Source: Microcoleus sp. EPA2 (GTDB taxonomy: Bacteria; Cyanobacteriota; Cyanobacteriia; Cyanobacteriales; Microcoleaceae). From it: a stretch of DNA of 64,000 bases. The stretch spans positions 1 through 64,000 of the forward strand of contig JAHRFD010000009.1 in NCBI GenBank assembly GCA_020882975.1, read 5' to 3'. The position numbers and the translations under genes are program-made. The notes below the pieces were generated by a model, which did not search any database, was not told the DNA's origin, and was given only the letters and a program-made list of their open reading frames with translations. Shown here in pieces: positions 17,907 through 25,609 of the stretch (its first letter is position 1; the number at the start of each line of letters is the position of its first letter).

Positions 17907-18050
17907 GATGGGAATGGGGAATAGGGAATCGGTAATGGGGAATCGGTAATAGGTAGTAGTTTTTTTAATAACCCATCTCCACCTTCCAATTCTCAATTCC
18001 CAATTCTCAATTCCCAATTCCCAATTCCCAATTCCCAATTCCCAATTCCC
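17907..18050. repeat. Heptamer tandem arrays between ycf3 and gatC
   Basis: Two period-seven arrays: a GGGAATG/GGGAATC/GGTAATA type near 17907-17953, and a CAATTCC/CAATTCT type near 17986-18050 with about nine units ending a few bases before the gatC ATG. They are roughly inverted relative to each other (GGAAT versus ATTCC), so the leader could fold back on itself. Confidence 0.85.
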
Positions 18051-18057
18051 AAATTTT

Positions 18058-18339
18058 ATGATTGATAAAGAAGAAGTTCGGAAAGTAGCAAAGTTAGCGA
18101 GATTGGAGTTAACTGCTGAAGAAGAGGAGCAGTTTACTGGTCAACTGAACGGTATTTTGGACTATTTTGAGCAGTTGAGTGAACTGGATACAAGTAAGGT
18201 CAAACCGACAACGCGGGCGATCGATGTTAGCAATGTGACGCGATTGGACGATTTGCAACCTTTTGGCGATCGCGAAAGTATCTTGGCTGCATCTCCCGAT
18301 CGCGATGGCGAGTTTTTCAAAGTACCTAAAATCATGTAG
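18058..18339 (+). CDS. gatC: Aspartyl/glutamyl-tRNA amidotransferase subunit C
   Basis: 93 residues. Small subunit of the GatCAB enzyme that converts Glu-tRNA-Gln to Gln-tRNA-Gln; it clamps GatA to GatB. The family pattern is clear: [18 protein letters not shown] at the N-terminus, [19 protein letters not shown] in the middle, and the C-terminal FFKVPKIM. gatA and gatB are not in this window, as is common in cyanobacteria. The start codon directly follows a heptamer array with no obvious Shine-Dalgarno site. Confidence 0.95.
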   Translation: MIDKEEVRKVAKLARLELTAEEEEQFTGQLNGILDYFEQLSELDTSKVKPTTRAIDVSNVTRLDDLQPFGDRESILAASPDRDGEFFKVPKIM

Positions 18340-18358
18340 GGCTTAACAATCCCAAAAC

Positions 18359-18422
18359 AGAAACCGGGTTTTTGCGACAATACTTAATTGCAGCCCAAAA
18401 ACTCCGAAAAAACCCGGTTTCT
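18359..18422. repeat. 64-bp AGAAACCGGGTTT inverted repeat, copy 1
   Basis: AGAAACCGGGTTT at one end and AAACCCGGTTTCT at the other enclose 38 variable bases. A second 64-base copy is at 19630-19693. This one lies 20 bases past gatC and could serve as its terminator. Confidence 0.75.
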
Positions 18423-18505
18423 CAACACCCCACGAAAGCCCTCAACCAAAATTCCCCCATCTCAGCTATAATCAAAACCATCCTCTCCATCCCCACAAAC
18501 CCGCC

Positions 18506-19537
18506 ATGAGGCACTGGCCCCCCGGACAACAAATACACAACGGCAAATACATCATCGAAGCCATCCTCGGCGGCGGCGGATTCGGTGTCACCTACCGCGC
18601 CCAAAACCCCAAAGAAGGCAAAGTAGTCGCTATCAAAACCCTAAACGCCAACGTTCAAGGTAAGCCAAACTTTCGCGAATACCAAACCAAATTTGTCAAC
18701 GAAGCCTTATCTTTAGCCAGATGCAGCCATCCCCACGTTGTCCAAGTTTACGAAGTATTTCCCGAAATGGCAGGAAATATCGAATTGTGGTGCATGGTGA
18801 TGGAATTAATCGACGGCACTAATTTAGCAGAATATCTCGAAGATAACGGCATTTTGTCGGAAGCAAAAGCTTTGCCAATTATTCAACAAGTTGGAAGCGC
18901 CCTGAGTTTTGTCCACCAGCAGGGACTTACTCACCTTGATGTTAAACCGCAAAATATTATGTTAAGAACCCCCAGCCAGGGCGGGCACGGGGGCACCGCC
19001 CCTACAAGGGGGGGAGCAAGAGAAAATACTGCCTTCTCTTCTCTTAGTAACGGGGGTGCAGTTTTGATTGATTTCGGCTTGGCGCGGCAGGTGACAGCGC
19101 CGGGTAAATTGCGGACAAATAGCAATTCCGGGACTGAGTGTTACGCACCCATTGAATTATTAGAAAAACGCGCCGAACTTGGTGCTTATACAGATGTTTA
19201 TTCCCTAGCAGCAACGCTTTATGTGATGTTGACTGGTGAGTTGCCGTTTCCGTCGCAATTCAGGAAGCAAAATATTCCTTTAACTCCGCCAAAGCAACAC
19301 AATTCTGAGATTAGCGACAGGGTGAATGCGGCGATTATGAAAGGGATGGAGTTGGAACCGCAAAATCGCCCGCAGTCGGTGCAGGAATGGTTGGATTTGC
19401 TGATACCAAAACCAGTGGCTGCTGAGGTGAATTTGGTTTCAGCCGTGGGAATGGATTATACAAACTTGCGGAATTTATTGGCGGCTAAAAAGTGGAAAGA
19501 AGCCGATAGCGTTTCAGGATTTCATAAAGATTTATAA
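18506..19537 (+). CDS. Ser/Thr protein kinase, truncated GUN4 fusion, repeat in catalytic region
   Basis: 343 residues. Hanks-type kinase: glycine loop ILGGGGFGVTYRA near 18, VAIKTL lysine near 44, catalytic loop THLDVKPQNIML near 142 (HLD instead of HRD), VLIDFGLARQ near 187, and the activation segment GTECYAPIELL. Between the catalytic loop and DFG, about 25 extra residues ([20 protein letters not shown] part) are encoded by dispersed DNA repeats, keeping frame. After the kinase domain, GMDYTNLRNLLAAKKWKEAD (residues about 315-335) is the start of a GUN4 domain, which then stops after a few unrelated residues. The protein is thus a kinase-GUN4 fusion that has lost most of GUN4. Activity is uncertain. 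Confidence 0.88.
   Translation: MRHWPPGQQIHNGKYIIEAILGGGGFGVTYRAQNPKEGKVVAIKTLNANVQGKPNFREYQTKFVNEALSLARCSHPHVVQVYEVFPEMAGNIELWCMVMELIDGTNLAEYLEDNGILSEAKALPIIQQVGSALSFVHQQGLTHLDVKPQNIMLRTPSQGGHGGTAPTRGGARENTAFSSLSNGGAVLIDFGLARQVTAPGKLRTNSNSGTECYAPIELLEKRAELGAYTDVYSLAATLYVMLTGELPFPSQFRKQNIPLTPPKQHNSEISDRVNAAIMKGMELEPQNRPQSVQEWLDLLIPKPVAAEVNLVSAVGMDYTNLRNLLAAKKWKEADSVSGFHKDL
18969..19022. repeat. Nested dispersed repeats inside the kinase gene
   Basis: CCCCCAGCC and AAGGGGGGGAGCAAGAG are the two ends of the repeat unit that forms the array at 20378-20850. Between them lies one reverse-oriented copy of the GTAGGGGCGGTGCCCCCGTG unit known from valS (18978-19005). It looks like one repeat family inserted in another, all inside an open reading frame. 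Confidence 0.7.
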
Positions 19538-19629
19538 CAAAGCCCAAAACCACGAAGCCATGCCCTATCTAGGTTTCCGACGGGGTTGTCGGGACATAAC
19601 GAGCAAATAATCAAAGTAAAATCAATCTC

Positions 19630-19693
19630 AGAAACCGGGTTTCTGCGATAATTTATGTATCATCACCCAGATTCAGGAAGAAACCCGGTTTCT
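19630..19693. repeat. 64-bp AGAAACCGGGTTT inverted repeat, copy 2
   Basis: Same length and ends as 18359-18422, with a different centre. The two copies bracket the kinase gene. The 467-base gap 19538-20004 holds only this copy, some A+C-rich sequence and the array at 19794-19995. Confidence 0.75.
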
Positions 19694-19793
19694 ACCTCCC
19701 CACCAACAGCTTCCAAACTCCATAACGCAAGAAACAAAATTTGTAGTTTGCATCAACAACAAACACCAAACAACCAACAATAAAACTCAAACA

Positions 19794-19995
19794 ACTCTGA
19801 CTCCCCCCCTTACCAAGGGGGGGCTGGGGGGGGTTAAAATCTATACAACCAACGAACAAACTAAAAAAACGCTCTGACTCCCCCCCTTACCAAGGGGGGG
19901 CTGGGGGGGGTTAAAATCTATACAACCAACGAACAAACTAAAAAAACGCTCTGACTCCCCCCCTTACCAAGGGGGGGCTGGGGGGGTTAAAATCC
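19794..19995. repeat. Left repeat array of the DUF559 locus (three 77-bp units)
   Basis: Three units with period 77, each with the core CTCCCCCCCTTACCAAGGGG followed by GGGCTGGGGGGGGTTAAAA and an A+C-rich linker. The third ends nine bases before the DUF559 ATG. The core is the reverse complement of the core on the other side of the gene (20378-20850), differing at one base. Confidence 0.9.
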
Positions 19996-20004
19996 TATAT
20001 AACA

Positions 20005-20406
20005 ATGACAATACTCTACAACAAAAGCTCAGAAAAATTCAAACGACAGCAGCTTCGCGCAGAAATGACAGAAGCGGAAAAGCAGCTATGGAAACATATC
20101 AGAAACAGACAGCTTGAAAATTGTAAATTTCGCAGACAATACAGTGTAGCAGCATTTGTGCTAGATTTTTATTCGCCAGAAATCAAGCTAGCACTGGAAG
20201 TTGATGGTGACAGTCATTTTGTAGATGGCGCTGTAGAATATGATGCGGAAAGGCAAGAGTTTATTGAGTCGGCAAGGATTAATTTTTTGAGGTTTACTAA
20301 TGATGATGTTTATCATAATTTGGATGGGGTTTTGGAGGTGATTGTGGAGGGGGTTAAATCGTTGAGAACATCGGGTGTTTTACCCCCCCCAGCCCCCCCT
20401 TGCTAA
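20005..20406 (+). CDS. DUF559 endonuclease-fold protein
   Basis: 133 residues. DUF559 proteins share the restriction-endonuclease/Vsr-like fold. Visible family features: MTEAEKQLWKHIRNRQL near residue 22, FRRQYSVAAFVLDFYSPEIKLALEVDG (in part) with the acidic pair, GDSHF, and RINFLRFTNDDVYHNL near the end. The likely active-site residues D and E-x-D are kept, so it may be active. The last ten codons (GVLPPPAPPC) and the stop are translated from the first unit of the downstream repeat array. The gene lies between inverted arrays of the same repeat, which suggests the gene and repeat belong together. Confidence 0.85.
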   Translation: MTILYNKSSEKFKRQQLRAEMTEAEKQLWKHIRNRQLENCKFRRQYSVAAFVLDFYSPEIKLALEVDGDSHFVDGAVEYDAERQEFIESARINFLRFTNDDVYHNLDGVLEVIVEGVKSLRTSGVLPPPAPPC

Positions 20407-20850
20407 GGGGGGGAGCAAGAGTTAGAAATGTAGATTAGATTTAATCGTTTATTGCATCTACTCTTTTACCCCCCCCAGCCCCCCCTTGCTAAGGGGGGGA
20501 GCAAGAGTTAGCCCCGAACTTTGGGGGGAGCAAGAGTTAGAAATGTAGATTAGATTTAATCGTTTATTGCATCTACTCTTTTACCCCCCCCCAGCCCCCC
20601 CTTGCTAAGGGGGGGAGCAAGAGTTAGCCCCGAACTTTGGGGGGAGCAAGAGTTTGGAGGGTAGATTAGATTTAATCGTTTATTGCATCTACTCTTTTAC
20701 CCCCCCCAGCCCCCTCTTGCTAAGGGGGGGAGCAAGAGTTAGCCCCGAACTTTGGGGGGAGCAAGAGTTAGAAATGTAGATTAGATTTAATCGTTTATTG
20801 CATCTACTCTTTTACCCCCCCCAGCCCCCTCTTGCTAAGGGGGGGAGCAA
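20378..20850. repeat. Right repeat array of the DUF559 locus (about five units)
   Basis: Units start TTTTACCCCCCCCAGCCCCC near 20377, 20464, 20579, 20696 and 20811; the first spacing is 87 bases, the others about 116 because a CCCCGAACTTTGGGG segment is included. Each ends in GGGGGGGAGCAAGAGTTAG and a linker ATTGCATCTACTC. It fills most of the 543-base gap 20407-20949. Confidence 0.9.
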
Positions 20851-20920
20851 GAGTTAGCTCTTTGTTAAGGGTTGGTAGCAAGAGTTAGTATTTTACTAAA
20901 GGTGGGTGCAAAAGTGTTTA

Positions 20921-20949
20921 TAATCCAAAATTCATAATTTACAATTTAT
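20921..20949. repeat. Degenerate heptamer array before the FHA kinase gene
   Basis: ATAATCC, AAAATTC, ATAATTT and ACAATTT follow each other at period seven and end at the ATG of 20950. Confidence 0.5.
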
Positions 20950-22308
20950 ATGAGTTCACAAGTTACTCTCACCATCACCGCAGGTAATCTCAAAGGCAAA
21001 GAATTCACCTTTGATACCCGCACAACTTGCATAATTGGCCGCGCTAAAGATTGCTATCCCAAGATTCCCGATGACGACAAACATCGCACCATCTCCCGCT
21101 ATCATTGTTTGCTAGATATCAATCCTCCCGATATCCGGGTGCGCGATTTTGGTAGCAAGAATGGTACTTTTGTAAACGGCCATAAAATCGGTCAGCGAGA
21201 AGCTCATCAATCTCCTGAAGAGGCGGCTCAAATTCAATTCCCAGAGTATGACTTGAGAGAGGGTGATAAATTTACACTCAGCGATACTTCTTTTCGAGTT
21301 GCTGTTGCCCTTGACCCGGAAATTGCCAAAACAGCCCAGCAACAAAAACCCGCTTCTGTTCCATCAAATCAAGAGAATTTGTGGGAAATGTTGAAAGCTT
21401 TTCTGTTCAAAGCTGTGGGCGGTCAAAATAATATTGGGGTTCTCGCTGATTATGTTTTGCTGAAGGAGTTGGGTAAGGGTGGTTTTAGTTTGGTTTATTT
21501 GGCGCGACACAAACTAACTAATGAAGAAGTGGCGCTGAAGGTGATGTTACCAAAGGTGGCGGCGAATCAGCGGGCTGTGAATTGGTTTTTGCGGGAAGTT
21601 GATAATACTAAATGTTTGAAACATCCGAATGTGGTAGGATTTAAAGAGTCGGGTTATGCTGATGAAACTTTCTTTTTTACGATGGAATACTGCGAGGGTG
21701 GCAGTGTTGTGGATTTGATGGCCAAACGCGGTGTCAGCACTTTGCCGATCGCCGAATCTGTAGGTATTATTACACAAGTCTTAGATGGTTTGACTTATAC
21801 TCATCATGCGGAAATTCCCAATGTCAGATTGGCTGATGGTAGTTTTGCAAAGGGACGGGGTTTGATTCACCGGGATTTGAAGCCGGGGAATATTTTTCTG
21901 GCTAATATTGGTGGGAAACAAGTTGCTAAGATTGGGGATTATGGGTTAGCAAAGGCTTTCGATCAGGCGGGTTTAAGTGGCTTAACTTTGAGTGGTAATG
22001 CTGTTGGTACGCCGTATTTTATGCCGCGACAGCAAGTGCTTGATTATAAGTATGCTAAGCCGGAGGTTGATGTTTGGGCGGCGGCGGCTTGTTTGTATGT
22101 GATGATTACGGGATATGCGCCTCGCAATTTTGTGGGATTAGACCCGTTTCGTGCTGTTTTGGATAATGATGTGGTTCCGATTCGCGATCGCACTTCATCC
22201 ATCCCTCAACCCCTAGCTACGGTAATCGATCGCGCTTTAATCGACAATCCTGAAATTTATTACAAAAGTGCAGCAGATTTTAAACAAGCTTTATTAAACA
22301 CTATATAG
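20950..22308 (+). CDS. FHA domain Ser/Thr protein kinase
   Basis: 452 residues. Residues about 20-110 are a forkhead-associated domain that binds phosphothreonine (IIGRAKDC, TISRYHCLL, VRDFGSKNGTFVNG). Residues about 165-452 are a Hanks-type kinase: LGKGGFSLVYLAR loop, VALKVM lysine, catalytic LIHRDLKPGNIF, and KIGDYGLAKAF where DYG replaces DFG. The activation segment GTPYFMPRQQVLDYKYA lacks the usual APE but is followed by VDVWAAAACLYVMITG. An FHA domain fused in front of a kinase suggests self-recognition after autophosphorylation. The last codon and TAG stop are supplied by the terminal repeat of a MITE-like element. Confidence 0.92.
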   Translation: MSSQVTLTITAGNLKGKEFTFDTRTTCIIGRAKDCYPKIPDDDKHRTISRYHCLLDINPPDIRVRDFGSKNGTFVNGHKIGQREAHQSPEEAAQIQFPEYDLREGDKFTLSDTSFRVAVALDPEIAKTAQQQKPASVPSNQENLWEMLKAFLFKAVGGQNNIGVLADYVLLKELGKGGFSLVYLARHKLTNEEVALKVMLPKVAANQRAVNWFLREVDNTKCLKHPNVVGFKESGYADETFFFTMEYCEGGSVVDLMAKRGVSTLPIAESVGIITQVLDGLTYTHHAEIPNVRLADGSFAKGRGLIHRDLKPGNIFLANIGGKQVAKIGDYGLAKAFDQAGLSGLTLSGNAVGTPYFMPRQQVLDYKYAKPEVDVWAAAACLYVMITGYAPRNFVGLDPFRAVLDNDVVPIRDRTSSIPQPLATVIDRALIDNPEIYYKSAADFKQALLNTI

Positions 22309-22408
22309 CAATCCTTGCAGGAGTCGTAAAGTTTTTTACCCCACCCCAACCCTCCCCTTATTAAGGTCCGGGAGTAAGAAATTCACAAATGATTTAGGAT
22401 TGCTATAT
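22303..22408. mobile_element. MITE-like 106-bp element, copy 2
   Basis: Same 13-base terminal inverted repeats and flanks as 17193-17298, with the central 17 bases (22353-22369) in the opposite orientation. It overlaps the 3' end of the FHA kinase gene, giving it its stop codon. Confidence 0.75.
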
Positions 22409-22519
22409 CATAAATTACTGATAATAATCCTCCCGATGTCAGTATTGTTAGCAATCCATAATTTGAAAAACCGTGGGTTCAACACTTAGTTCAAACCCAG
22501 GCTATGGCATTACAAACGA

Positions 22520-23800
22520 TTAAATTCTCACCGCAAAAGATGCTGCTAATTCCCGTTCTGGTTCCATACCAACTGTAGGCGGCATCGAACGAGTCGCTAC
22601 CTGCTCAATTAGTCGTAAATGTTGCGGCAACATTTTAGCTAAACTATATCGTTCTAATGCTGTTTGACGAGCCCTGACGCGAACTTCTGCCATGCGGGTA
22701 GGATGGTCTAAAACTTCATCAATGCGATCGGCTACTTGTTTTGGCGAGAAGTAATCGACTAACAAACCGTTTTCTCCATCCCGAATCACTTCTCGGACTG
22801 GCCCGGTGTCGGAACCGATGACTAAACATCCCGTTGATAGAGATTCAATCATTGACCAAGATAGCACAAAAGGTCTGGTTAAATAAACGTGCACATCTGA
22901 TGCTTGAATGACTTTTAAGTACAGTCCGTAAGGTAGCGGTCCGACAAAGTGAACTCGCGACATATCTAGCGGCACTTTTTTGAGCATATAGTCTTTGTAA
23001 GACTCGCCATTAGGTAAAGAACGGCCGTAACAAACTCTGTCGGAACCAACAACTACGACGTGACAATTGGGGCGGCGTTCTTGTACATAGGCGATGGATT
23101 CAATAAACTCTGGAAATCCTCGGTAAGGTTCCATTCCTCGCGATACATAGGTGACAATTTCATCAACGCCGGACAAGTCTAAGTTAGGCAAAACCAGTTT
23201 AGCACCGGGGTCTGGTTTGAAGTAGTCTGTATCTACGCCGTCGTGAAGTGTGGAGAGTTTTTGTTGTAATTCTGGTGGAAATTGCGATCGCTGCCAATAA
23301 GTAGGCGATAAACCCCAATCGCAAGAGTATAAATCGACTAAAATCGGCGCATTCTTAATTCTAATTCTCGCCATATCGTCCACTGTTAAAGGTTCCGCTG
23401 GGTCGAAATCTGCGTCGGAACCGATCGCGTGATAAAACCACTCGAAGTAGCATAAAAGTGGCGTATTTGGAAAAGCTTCTTTGACAAACAATGTCGGCCC
23501 CCAACCGGAATGACCGCAGATAATATCCGGTACAAAACCATCAGCTTTGAGTTGTTCCGCCATTCTAAATACGGCTTGTCCGTAGATGACAGCACTTTCT
23601 AAGGGGCGAACGTATTGGTGAGTCTGGGCGTTGGGTTCTCGGCTGGGTGTAAATGCTGCTTTGCGAACACCGGGAATGTTCCATTCTGGCCGCTCGTTTT
23701 TAGTTCCAAAAACTACTTGGTTATTCGGGTCTGCCCCTAACGCCGTGATAATGTGGCGGTATTGGGCCGGAAAGTTGGGATGGAGAAATAATGCTTTCAT
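22520..23800 (-). CDS. Glycosyltransferase family 4
   Basis: 426 residues. GT-B fold retaining glycosyltransferase. The N-terminal MKALFLHPNFPAQYRHI is typical for a cyanobacterial GT4 subgroup; the donor-binding C-terminal half has VTYVSRGMEPYRGFPEFIES, VVVGSD, and SMIESLSTGCLVIGSDTGP with the glutamate that contacts the nucleotide sugar, then DGENGLLVDYF. It is the last gene of the minus-strand glycan cluster (34862 to 22520). Its upstream gap holds a heptamer array and two palindromic repeats, so it may have its own promoter. Donor and acceptor sugars unknown. Confidence 0.92.
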   Translation of the reverse strand: MKALFLHPNFPAQYRHIITALGADPNNQVVFGTKNERPEWNIPGVRKAAFTPSREPNAQTHQYVRPLESAVIYGQAVFRMAEQLKADGFVPDIICGHSGWGPTLFVKEAFPNTPLLCYFEWFYHAIGSDADFDPAEPLTVDDMARIRIKNAPILVDLYSCDWGLSPTYWQRSQFPPELQQKLSTLHDGVDTDYFKPDPGAKLVLPNLDLSGVDEIVTYVSRGMEPYRGFPEFIESIAYVQERRPNCHVVVVGSDRVCYGRSLPNGESYKDYMLKKVPLDMSRVHFVGPLPYGLYLKVIQASDVHVYLTRPFVLSWSMIESLSTGCLVIGSDTGPVREVIRDGENGLLVDYFSPKQVADRIDEVLDHPTRMAEVRVRARQTALERYSLAKMLPQHLRLIEQVATRSMPPTVGMEPERELAASFAVRI

Positions 23801-23810
23801 TATGGAAGAA

Positions 23811-23836
23811 AGAAGGAAGAAGGAAGAAGGAAGAAG
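23811..23836. repeat. Heptamer array before the GT4 gene
   Basis: Period-seven GAAGAAG units (CTTCTTC on the coding strand) starting about ten bases upstream of the GT4 start codon. A GGAAACGGCAATGCCATTTCC-type palindrome follows at 23852-23872. Confidence 0.7.
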
Positions 23837-23885
23837 ATCGATGTGAAGAAGGGAAACGGCAATGCCATTTCCGAATTTTTACATT

Positions 23886-23934
23886 AGTCCACGGAGGTGA
23901 ACTTTGTTTGTATAGTCGCGGTTTCAACCGCCGG
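23886..23934. repeat. Dispersed GGCGGTTGAAACCGC repeat, single copy
   Basis: Reverse-oriented copy of the repeat seen twice at 15422-15507, including the AGTCCACGGAGGT arm and the GCGGTTTCAACCGCC hairpin. It overlaps the 3' end of the double methyltransferase gene and supplies its TGA stop. Confidence 0.85.
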
Positions 23935-25582
23935 AACTTACTAATGGCGCTTTGCAGATCCAGACGCAATCTCGTGGTACTGAAGATGTGTTTTTCAGGA
24001 TGATTTCATAGTTTAAATGGTTGAGAAATTTTTCCATAATTGTATCCGTCATCACTGAAAATGCAGTGCCGTCTCTGCGTCCTAGCAAGTTTTTATCCCA
24101 CTCGTTGGTGAATTTTTCCCACCCTAATTCGCTGAGAATATTCCCGTGGTGAAAGACGCAAATGCGATCGCCTCGCAGCAGTTTCGGAATGCGAGTTAGG
24201 TAGTTGAATATATCCACTGGTTCTACGTGCACCATTGTATCGTAACAAAAGCAGGCATCAGCCGATTCTGGGGCGATACCATCTAATGTTAAACCGTTAA
24301 GTTTTACATAGGAAACGCGATCGTCTCCCAAGCGCGATCGGGTTGCTTCCAGCATTTGACTAGAAATGTCAGCACAAATTAGTCGATCGCAATGTTTTAG
24401 CAGCAACGAACTGGTTTTGCCACCACCGATGCCAATTTCCAACACCCGATGTTCTTTTTTGATATAAGGCGCAATAAATTCCTGTTCTATCAAAGATTCA
24501 TATTCTGATAGTGAATTAGCCGCACCCGCACCTTTTCCGATCCATTCATCGCCCAAATAAGCAAGTTCAGGATTATTCTCTTTCCATTCTTGGGCGTAGC
24601 TATCCCACGCTCTTTCGTAGTCTATTTTAGACGGTATTATTTCCATTGTTTTGGGTTTTTTATGTCTCAGAATACACAAACAAAAATCACTTGATATTCC
24701 TCCCGGCATCTCCATTAAGATGGTTTCAATCTCAAGCAATAACTTGACTATCGTTTCACTCTTAGGATCTCCGTCGGAAAGTTGATAGTGATCTAACAAA
24801 GGGTAAAGTTCATGAAGCAACCCTCCACCGGCCGGATTCAAAACTTCCACATCAAAGTAGAATTCTAAAAAGGGCAGTATCAGCTTTGACCTGACTGCTT
24901 CAGAAGGGTCTTTCGCAAATACTCTCTCAATACTTGGACTGGCAAATATTTCAGTTGTTCCCGACCTCAGCGTGTAATGAAAACATTTGTAGATGCGATT
25001 AATCAAAGCCTCTTGATTTGGATTATATATATTGTAGCAATCTCCTATGTATTCATTGACAATAAAATATCCATCGGGTTTTAAACATTTCCGAACAATT
25101 GACAAACATCTTTCTAGTTCTCTGACGTGATGCAGGGAACCTGAGCAAAAAACTAGATCGTATTTCTTACTATCATCAATGGTAAATAAATTGAAATCAT
25201 CTTGATAAAAATTGATTGCCACTCCGGCTGCTGCGGCATCTTTTCTAGCAATCTCTAAAGAACTTTCGGAAAAATCAAAGGCATCAATTTGAGTAGCCAA
25301 TCCTAATTTAGCCATTAAAATCTCGTGATTCCCGACACCGCAACCAATAGACAACAGGCGATCGAACCGTTGTTTTTTGAAAAATTTATTAGCTAACCAG
25401 CTTAGCCAATAACCATTACCCTTAGCACCTGAAAGTCGATGGTTGATAGCAGCTTCAATAATCGGATTAGATAACCAGTAACCTTGCTTTCCAATGGCAG
25501 CAGTGGGGTTAGTCTCCCAATAATTTTTAGCCGTTAATTCCTCGGAGGTGTTATCTTCTATAGGCTGGGAATTTGACTGCAT
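23924..25582 (-). CDS. Double SAM-dependent methyltransferase
   Basis: 552 residues with two Rossmann methyltransferase domains. The first has LLSIGCGVGNHE near residue 75 and FDFSESSLEIARKDA after it, ending near 300. The second has HRVLEIGIGGGKTSSLLLKH near 377, CADISSQMLEATRSRLG, and CFCYDTMVHVEP. Two different motif I sequences suggest two distinct acceptors. In the glycan cluster it probably methylates sugars or glycan ends. The last residues (VSSGG) and the stop come from a dispersed repeat. It lies 27 bases downstream of the giant glycosyltransferase, so co-transcription is likely. Confidence 0.9.
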   Translation of the reverse strand: MQSNSQPIEDNTSEELTAKNYWETNPTAAIGKQGYWLSNPIIEAAINHRLSGAKGNGYWLSWLANKFFKKQRFDRLLSIGCGVGNHEILMAKLGLATQIDAFDFSESSLEIARKDAAAAGVAINFYQDDFNLFTIDDSKKYDLVFCSGSLHHVRELERCLSIVRKCLKPDGYFIVNEYIGDCYNIYNPNQEALINRIYKCFHYTLRSGTTEIFASPSIERVFAKDPSEAVRSKLILPFLEFYFDVEVLNPAGGGLLHELYPLLDHYQLSDGDPKSETIVKLLLEIETILMEMPGGISSDFCLCILRHKKPKTMEIIPSKIDYERAWDSYAQEWKENNPELAYLGDEWIGKGAGAANSLSEYESLIEQEFIAPYIKKEHRVLEIGIGGGKTSSLLLKHCDRLICADISSQMLEATRSRLGDDRVSYVKLNGLTLDGIAPESADACFCYDTMVHVEPVDIFNYLTRIPKLLRGDRICVFHHGNILSELGWEKFTNEWDKNLLGRRDGTAFSVMTDTIMEKFLNHLNYEIILKNTSSVPRDCVWICKAPLVSSGG

Positions 25583-25609
25583 ACTTTTTCACCCTTTAAT
25601 TTTCAACAG

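Noticed and set aside
19794..20850. CRISPR-like periodic arrays on both sides of the DUF559 gene
   Set aside because: The segments between cores are repeated too and not unique spacers, unit length differs on each side, and no cas gene is near.
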